From: Luscinia megarhynchos
Taxonomy: Eukaryota > Chordata > Aves > Passeriformes > Turdidae
Length of the DNA stretch: 64,000 bases
NCBI GenBank assembly: GCA_034336665.1
Contig: CM067590.1
Coordinates: 4,934,459 to 4,998,458 of the forward strand
Direction of reading: 5' to 3'
Positions within the stretch are counted from its first letter, which is position 1, and every line of letters begins with the position of its first letter. The notes beneath the pieces are model-generated. The model saw only the letters and a program-made list of their open reading frames with translations. It was not told where the DNA came from and searched no databases. The translations under genes were made by a program, and so were the position numbers. This document shows, piece by piece, positions 38,901 to 47,900 of this stretch.

Positions 38901-41900
38901 GTAAAGAAGAAAGAAAAAAAGAAAAAGAAAATAAGGAGGAGGAAGAGCAAAGGGAGGAGAGGAGGGAGCGCGGGGAGTCGCAGCTCTGCCCCAGCCCGGC
39001 GCCAGCAGCGCCTCTGCTCGCGCCTCCCGCCCCCGTTTCCATTCCCGCCTCTGTCCTCCGGTTCCTGCACAGCCGGGGGCTCTGCCGGGGGCTCTGCCCG
39101 GTGACAGTGACAGTGACAGTGACACTGCCGGGGGCTCTGCCGGTGACAGTGACAGTGGCACTGCCGGGGGCTCTGCCAGGTGACAGTGACACTGCCGGGG
39201 GCTGTGCCAGGTGACAGTGACAGTGGCACTGCCGGGGGCTCTGCCAGGTGACAGTGACACTGCCGGGGGCTCTGCCCGGTGACAGTGACAGTGACAGTGG
39301 CACTGCCGGGGGCTGTGCCAGGTGACAGTGACAGTGACACTGCCGGGGGTTCTGCCCGGTGACAGTGACAGTGACAGTGACAGTGACACTGCCGGGGGCT
39401 GTGCCAGGTGACAGTGCCGGGGGCTCTGCCCGGTGACAGTGACAGTGACAGTGACACTGCCGGGGGTTCTGCCAGGTGACAGTGACAGTGACACTCTCGG
39501 GGGCTCTGCCAGGTGACACTGCCGGGGGTTCTGCCAGGTGACAGTGACAGTGACACTGCCGAGAGCTGTGCCAGGTGACACTGCCGGGGGCTGTGCCCGG
39601 TGACAGTGACAGTGACACTGCTGGGGGCTGTGCCAGGTGACAGTGGCAGTGACACTCCCGGGGGCTCTGCCCGGTGACAGTGACACTGCCGAGAGCTGTG
39701 CCAGGTGACACTGCCGGGGTTCTGCCAGGTGACGGTGACAGTGACACTCCCGGAGGCTCTGCCCGGTGACAGTGACAATGACACTGCTGGGGGCTCTGCC
39801 AGGTGACAATGACAATGACACTGCCGGGGGCTCTGCCCGGTGACACTGCCGGGGGCTCTGCCAGGTGACAGTGACACTCCCGGGGGGCTCTGCCCGGTGA
39901 CAGTGACAGTGACACTGCCGTGGGGCTCTGCCAGGTGACACTGCTGAGGGCTCTATCAGGTGACAAGGACACTGCCGAGGGCTCTGCCAGGTGACAATGA
40001 CAGTGACACTGACCCTCCCACCAGCGGCACCGGCTCCGGGAGCCCCGGAGTGAATCCCTCACCCAGAGGAAGCACAAACCCTCCACAAACACCCCAAAAA
40101 TTCTGGGGTGCGAGGCTGAGGGGGCGCCTGAGCCCCTCGATGTCCCTTTTCCCAAGGAAGAAGAACCTGGCTCACCCCCACTGGGACAACCTCGCCACGG
40201 TGACAAAAACCAGAGCAAATAAATAATCTGGGTTTTTCTTGGAGGTGCTGAAGGCAGAGGAACCACCGGTTTGGGGTGAAAAGGTTGTTGTGGTTTTGGG
40301 GAGAACGTTTCAAAATTTTTCCAGGGAAAGCGAGCCGGTTCGGAATCACCTTTCCTCAAATAAACGCTTTGATTTTGATGATTTTTTCAGTTTCTGTTTT
40401 CTGGCTGTGGGGGACAAGTGAGCAAGTGGCTTTGGGAGGTCCAGCAGAGCTCCTGTGGAAATACCAGCGCACGGATTCACCTGAGAAATGTCCCCAAAAT
40501 CCCGCGGTTTGGCCCTAAAGAGAATTAACGTCATTTCCAGAGGCCTTGGGGTGACTGAATCCTGGCCGGGCAGTGCCGCCATCCCCCTCCTCCCCCGCGA
40601 TTTTTGGGGAGATGGGGAGGGGATCGAGCATCAGCCAAACTGCGCCAGGTGCTGCTCCATCCCCAGGTGAAAACTCAGCCGAGATCCGCCCCCCATCCCG
40701 GCCGGAATTTATCCGGGGGGCGCCGCATCAGGGACACGCGGAAAACGAGAAAAAACCGCGGAAAATGGCAGGGCTGGGATTGATGCTGTGGCCGCGGTGG
40801 GAGCAGCTCCCCCGGAGCGCTGAGATCTCTGTCAGCCCCCGATGCTATCGCCCGTCAGCAGCTCCGGCCGCATTTGCAATTTTATCCCTGATGGAGAGAC
40901 TTCGCTCGTTACCTGCTCGTTATCGGCTCGTCCCCAGCCTGGGATGCTCCGAGTTATTCGGATTTAACAACCCGGCGCTGCCAGGGCTCTGCCCCTCGCC
41001 CCTGCTGCCCGGGGAAACTGAGGCACGAGCGGATCCACGTCACGAGTGTCGCTTCCACCCGGCGGCTTTGGGACATTTCCCGGTGGCCAAAACCAGCCTT
41101 GCGCTGGTCCTGGGCTCGCCCCGCGCCGCTCTCGGGCATCACCTCGGCAGATCACAGGGCTTGGTACCCCTGGCCATGGCAGCTCTTCCCTTTCTCTCTC
41201 TTTTTCTTCTTTTTTTTTATTTTTATTTTTCCCTCCCCTGTCACGATGTCGGGATTTTCCTCCCCCGCCCCCGCTTTCCCCTCCCGCTCCATTCGGAGAT
41301 TTTCCATTTCCTTCATCCCGGACTGGGCAGAGCTGAGCCCCCCTCAGTCTGCCAGGGCTGCCGAGGTTTCCCAAATCAAACGTCTCGAACCCAACTCCTC
41401 CATAAAACATCAAACGCCTTCAACCCCACAGAACGGCTTTAAAATCACTGCTGAACTTCCTCTCCTTGCACTGCAGAAACCACCAGTGCTTACAGTATTG
41501 GTGCACATTTCTAATGGAATATATACATTATATATTTTTCATAATATATATATGTATATAAATATATATAGAATAGATTTTTTCTTTATATATATATATA
41601 TATGTATATATATATGTATATATATATATGTATATTTGATAAATTATTAGGGTGATTCTTGAAATCTTACCCATGTCCATATAAATCTCTCTTGATTTTA
41701 ATATTGGGGGTTTTATTTTTAAAATAAAAGCACCAGAGAATCCACATTGCCCCTTTGCTTCGCTATTTTTTAACAACACCATAATGTTTTAAAAACCCAT
41801 TTCCCCGTCCGAGCCCGGCTTGGTTTATGTCTTGCTGGATACAGAGATCTCCTTGTATCACTTGAGGTATTAACGAGATTTTTGGATTTCCATTAAATCA

Positions 41901-44900
41901 GCTCAAACTTGGGCTCATACTGGGCACATCCTGGGCTCATCCTGGGCTCATGGGACACATCCTGGGCTCATGGGGATCATCTTGGGCTCATCCTGGGCTC
42001 ATGGGGCTCATCCTGGGCTCATGGACACATCCTGGGCTCATCCTGGGCACATCCTGGGCTCATGGGACACAGCCTGGGCTCATGGGACACATCCTGGGCT
42101 CATGGGGCTCATCCTGGGCTCATGGGACACATCCTGGGGCTCAGGCACATCCTGGGCTCATGGGACACAGCCTGGGCTCATGGGGCTCATCCTGGGCTCA
42201 TCCTGGGCTCATGGGACACATCCTGGGCTCATGGACACATCCTGGGCTCATGGGGCTCATCCTGGGCTCATGGGGCTCATCCTGGGCTCATCCTGGGCTC
42301 ATGGGGGCTCATCCTGGGCTCATGGACACATCCTGGGGATCATCCTGGGCTCATCCTGGGGCTCATCCTGGGCTCATGGGACACATCCTGGGCTCATGGG
42401 GCTCATCCTGGGCTCATGGGACACATCCTGGGCTCATGGGGCTCATCCTGGGCTCATGGGGCACATCCTGGGCTCATGGGACACATCCTGGGCTCATGGA
42501 CTCATCCTGGGCACATCCTGGGCTCATGGACACATCCTGGGCTCATGGGACACATCCTGGGCTCATCCTGGGCTCATGGGGCTCATCCTGGGCTCATGGG
42601 GGCACATCCTGGGCTCATGGGACACATCCTGGGCTCATGGGGCTCATCCTGGGCTCATCCTGGGCTCATCCTGGGCACATCCTGGGCTCATGGGGCACAT
42701 CCTGGGCACATCCTGGGCTCATGGGGCACATCCTGGGCTCCTTTGAGCCTCAGCCTCACGCTAAATCACAATTTGGACAGCTCAGCTCAAACCCAAGAAA
42801 GAAGTCGGGCCAGAGCCACGCGGGGAAGGTGGATTTGGGGCCCCATGCCTCCATTCCCGCTCCTCCTGCACATTTCCAAAAACCTCAGGAACCTCAGGAG
42901 AGGCGCTGGGGCTGCTGCAGCTCTGCCAGAGCCGGGGATGCAGCAATTCCTGCAGGCAGCACACCCCAAACTGCACCCGAGGTCCGGGGCAGGATTTCCA
43001 CACCGAGCTGAAGAACCTCAGCTCTTGCAAGCCACGCTCGGATGGAGTTTATTCCGTTTTAAATCTGATTTTTGGGCGCTTGCCACCCGTCAGCTTCTCA
43101 CACCAGCAGCACCCCTCGCGGCCAGGAGGTTTCTGCAGGGATTTTTGTTTTCTTCTCACCCAAATGATGCCCAGGGCAAGGTAGGACATTCCCAAGGCAG
43201 GAAAACAAACTCTGGTCTTCTCCTGCCTTCACCATCCCTCTGCTTCCTCTGCTTTTTTTGGCACCAGGGGAAGCTGGGTGGAAAATGCAGAGATGGGAGC
43301 ACAGAGCTTCCTGCTCGGCTCCTCAGTGGGGCACGGCTGCCCGGCCCTGCAGCTGCCTCTGAGCAGAATGAGAAAATATTGGATTTGTTTTGCGAAGGGG
43401 AAAAAAAAATAAAAAAATAATAATAATAATAAAAAAAAAATCCAATATTCTGTCTGCCATCCCAGACTCCGTGCCTGGTTATGGCAGGAAAATGCTGTAA
43501 ATCTCCCCTTTCCCCAGCAGCTGGGGGAGAAAAAAACCATTTTCTTTTAATATTCTTATTTTTCTCCTGGTCTAAGCCTCATCATTTTGCAGTCAGCTCT
43601 GCAATCTCTTTGTTGACCAGGGCTTAAACCTGCTCTCCCGGCTCCCCCGACCCCGGGAAGTCGCCTCGCACACCCTTCCCGGCAGCTCCCCGGCAGCGGC
43701 AATGAGATTTTAATAGATGTATTTTCAAATTAGTTCTGGGCCTTTCAAGACTTATCAGTTAAATGAGGTTTTTCAAATTGATTCAAAGGTCACTCCGAGA
43801 GTTTTCTCTTCTCTGTTATCTCTCCCTTATGGTTTCAGTGGCGATTGACAGGACAAGGAAAAAAATTATCACCCCCGTGTTGTACACCCAGAAGAAGATA
43901 AACCCAACAAAAACCCACCCAAAATGTGACCCCAAAATAAAAGGAGGCACCAGGAAAAGCTCCAGGTGCGGCCCCCGGTGCTGGAGCTGCAGAGCCCGCG
44001 GGGGATTTGGGGAGCGGAATTTGGGGGGACACAACCCCGGGGGCGGCGGGTGGGGGGCAGGCGGCACCCCGCGATCGGGGCGCTGGTTTCCTGGGGGTGG
44101 GGGGAAGGAACCCCATTTAATGTTTAACCCGCGGGAGGTTTATTGGCCCCTTCTGACGCTCAGATTAGGAGCAAACAGAAAAACAGCCGCGGGCGGAGCG
44201 GGGCGGCCCCGGCGCGCTGATAAGGAGGCGGCGCGGTGCGGGGCGCGGTGCGGAGGGTGCGGGGGGCTGCGGGGCTGGGGCTCGGCCCCCGAGGGACATT
44301 CGGGACACCGAGAAGCGACAGAAACCGAGCGCACTGCCGGGGGACACCGGGCGGCTCCGCGGCGGCGGAGAAATCCGCCCCGAATTCACAGAATGCCAGA
44401 ACGCGTTGGATGGGAAAAGAGATTAAAGCTCATCGCGTTCCAACTCTGCTTACGAGCTAAAGAAGGAAAAAAAAGCAAACTAAAATTGTAATTTAGGGGA
44501 AAAAAATAAGCAAACTAAAATTGTAATTTAGGGGAAAAAATAAGCAAACTAAAATTGTAATTTAGGGGAAAAAAAAATTAAGTTACCAAAAAAAAAAAAA
44601 ATACAACCCAAAACAAAACAAAAAAAAGAAAAAACAGACAACAACAACAACAAAAACCACAAAATAAAAACCCGCACTATTTTGGGTTTGTTTTTTTTGT
44701 TTTTCTTTTTTTTTTTCCCACCCCAACGAGGACAAAGCTTTGCCTCCTGTTCCGAATATTTCTCCGATTCCCTGGGTGCCGGGAGGAGCCGCTGGGAGCC
44801 GGGACCCCAAATTCTCCTTTTTGTGCATTTTAAAGCCACAAAACCCATTCGCTCCCACTCCTCCAAAACTCCCCGCGGCTGCGGCGCCTTTTTGGCGTCG

Positions 44901-47900
44901 CCTGCGGCCACGCGCGGATCGAAAGCAGCGGAACCGTCCGCGCTTTTCCGCCGCTCTCCCGGGCCAAAGTCGTTTGAAAGAGGCTGAAATTAAAACAAAA
45001 CTCGTGAAAAAAAAATTTAAAAAATTAAATATATATATATTTTTATATATATATAATTTTAAATTTAATTTTAAAAAATTAAATATATATATATATATTT
45101 CCCGAGGTTTTATTCAGCGCCATCTTGCCCCTTTTTCTGTCACGTCTGTGTATTAATTCAGGGTATTAATTAGTGACATTAATTATTGGTGTTGCCAGAG
45201 CTCTCGGGCATTTGCCTTGGCCCAGCCCCACGGTCGCGTTCGCAGTTTCGAGGCGGTTTTGGGGTTTGTGTTGGACAACGACGCTTCGTGCTGCGGCGGG
45301 GAAATGTTCGGGGAAGGGGTTCATAGGAGGAGAGGAATAATTAAAAAAGAAAGGAAAAGAAAGGAAGAAAGGAAAGAAAGAAAAAGAAAGGAAAAAAGAG
45401 AGGAAAAAGAAAGGAAAAAAGGAAGAAAAGAAAGAAAAGAAAGAAAAAGTAAAGTAAAAGAAAGGAAAAAAGGAAAAAAGAAAGGAAAAAAAGCGAGGGA
45501 AAAGAAAGAAAGGGAAAAAGGAAGAAAAAAAGAAAGAAAAAGAAAGTAAAAGAAAGGAAGAAAGGAAATGAAAGGAAAAAAGGAAGGAAGCAAAAAAAGA
45601 AAGAGAGAAAACCAAACCAAACGAACAAAACCAAGTTAAAACAAAAAATTAAAATACAGAACGAAAAACCAGGGCTGGGGGGGTAAGGGGTGGGAATGCT
45701 AACACGAAAATAAAACGAAAGGTTGGAGAAGGAATGTGAAAACAGGAGGAACTGCCCAGCTCCGAGGGCTGCCCCTCAGGGCCGGCCGCACCCCACGCGC
45801 GGGGGGAATTCCACGGGAAAAATGCGAGCGGGGAGCGCCGTGTCGCAAAAGGGACACGGCGGTGTTGTCGCCCTGCCGGGAAATAATCACGAGCGAATTT
45901 GCCGGTCCTGAGTGCGGGAATAAATCCGTGGTGGGGAGGGGCTCGCACGCCAGGGACACGCGGGGTGGGAAGAGCCCACTGCCCTCCGCGGACACGCGGG
46001 GGCGAGCGCAGGAACGCGCCCGCCCCGCATCGCGCGTCCCTCGGGGAAGAGGCGATGCCTTTTCCGCCCCCGAGGGGCCGGAGTTTGGCGGGTGGGGGTC
46101 GGAGCCGTGCAGGGACCCCCAAAAGTGCCGCCGTGGGGTCTCTCCGTCCCCCACGGGACCTCGTGGGGCGGTCACGGAGTTCGAGGAGATGATCTGGGGT
46201 CTGCGGCCGCGGCTTGGGGTCGCAGAGATGAATGGCCCGAGGGGACGGGCCGGGCACCGCCAGATGCTGCCCAGATGTTTCTCCGTGGGACCCCTCCTCT
46301 TTTGAGGAGCCCCTTGGGTCAAGCGGGGCCGGAGGGAGCTGCAGCCCCCTCGTCTCCCCGCTGAATAATTAATGGTTCATCTGCGGAGGGGGCGGCGGGA
46401 CGGGGGGAACTGGGGTGGAAAGAGGAGAAAAGCAGCGGGTGCCATTTCTAGGGGCCCGGCGTGGTCATCGATCCGCGACTCACTGAGTCGGACTAATCCA
46501 TCAGATGGACTCCTGCGGGCGGCCCCGGACCGGGACCGGGACTAGGATCAAAAAAGGGAACATTAGAAAAAAAAAGAAATTAAAAAAAAAAAGAAGAAAA
46601 GAAAAATAATATTAATAGCAACAGGACCAGAATGAGAACCGGGACCAAGACCAGGAGCAGGAGCAGGAGCAGGAATAGGAGCAAGAATAGGAATAGGAAT
46701 GGGAATGGGAATGGGAATAGGAATGGGAATGGGAATGGGAATGGGAATGGGAATGGGAATGGGAATGGGAATAGGAGCGGAAAGATAAATAGAAATAGGA
46801 ATAGAACCATGAGAGAACCAGGAAAGGATCAGAACCAGTACCAGCCCTTGCCCCTGCCGTGCCACACGTCGAACACTTTTTTGTTTTTCGTTTTACCGAG
46901 AAGGAAATATTCCGCTCGCTGCCCAGGTCCCTTCCCTGCTCGCCAGGGCAGAGGGCTGCAATCACCCGGACCCCCCCAGGCCCCCAGCCCGGCGAGCCGG
47001 GAGGAACGAGCGGATTCAAGCCGAGGCCTCGGGCTGGGGATTCACCTGCATCGATCGGGGGGCTCGGGCCCGGCCCCCCCGGCGCGACCCCTTCCCCCGC
47101 AGCCGGGCCGGGGCTGAGCGCGGGGGGCTGGGGCGAAACGAAAGCGGGAGGCAGCGGGGCTGGGGGCCGGAACAAAGCGGGGCAGCGGAGGGGCAGCTCG
47201 GCCGAGCCCGCACCCGCGTGGGGCGGCCCGGACCCGCGTGGGGAGCAGCGCGGGCGGATTCGTGGCGGGAGGTTGGGCTGGTGGTTGGTGGGTTGTTTTT
47301 TTTTTCTTGTCTTCGCAGACAGCGAATGAACAAACCCCGTTCCCCGGAAATCTTTGGGGTTAATTCCTGTAAATAATGGGGACATGGCGGCCCTGGCGCC
47401 GAGCGAAACGGCGCCGGGGAAGAAAAATAATTTCAGGGAGAACAAACCTCCCACGGCGGCACGAGGAGCAAAGAGGTGACAGCGGGGACAAGAACCCTCC
47501 GAGCAGGTTCGGGGACAGAGATCCCTGACCCGGGCCGGGACAAGGACCTCTCGAAGCGCGGTTCTTCCCCCAGCTGCGGCTGCCTTTTTATCATCACCAT
47601 CACGGTTATTTTTAATTATTATTACTAATATTATTATTTTTAAATTATTCATTATTATTTCCAATTCTGGCGAGGCAAAAGCCCAAGCCCGGTGCTCAAT
47701 TAGCCCCAACAACGGGGGCATTAAACGGCCGATCGCGGCAGTGTTTAAATCTTTATTTACCAGAACCTTGTAAAGCCAGGAACAATTTGCATTCTATTAA
47801 CTGCTTTTCAATAGGGCATCGACTGGAACTAAAAGATGCCACTACCCTGCCCTAATTAAAGAGCAACTGAATTACACTAAATACATATGAACGCTGCTCT

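Noticed and set aside
36365..40359. Long Pro/Ser/His-rich frames at 36-40 kb
   Set aside because: Reading frames of minisatellites and purine tracts; no conserved domain and no consistent splice context.
41905..43420. 503-codon open frame starting in the CATCCTGGGCTC array
   Set aside because: The first two thirds are the 10/20-bp repeat; the rest is unique but shows no recognisable family.
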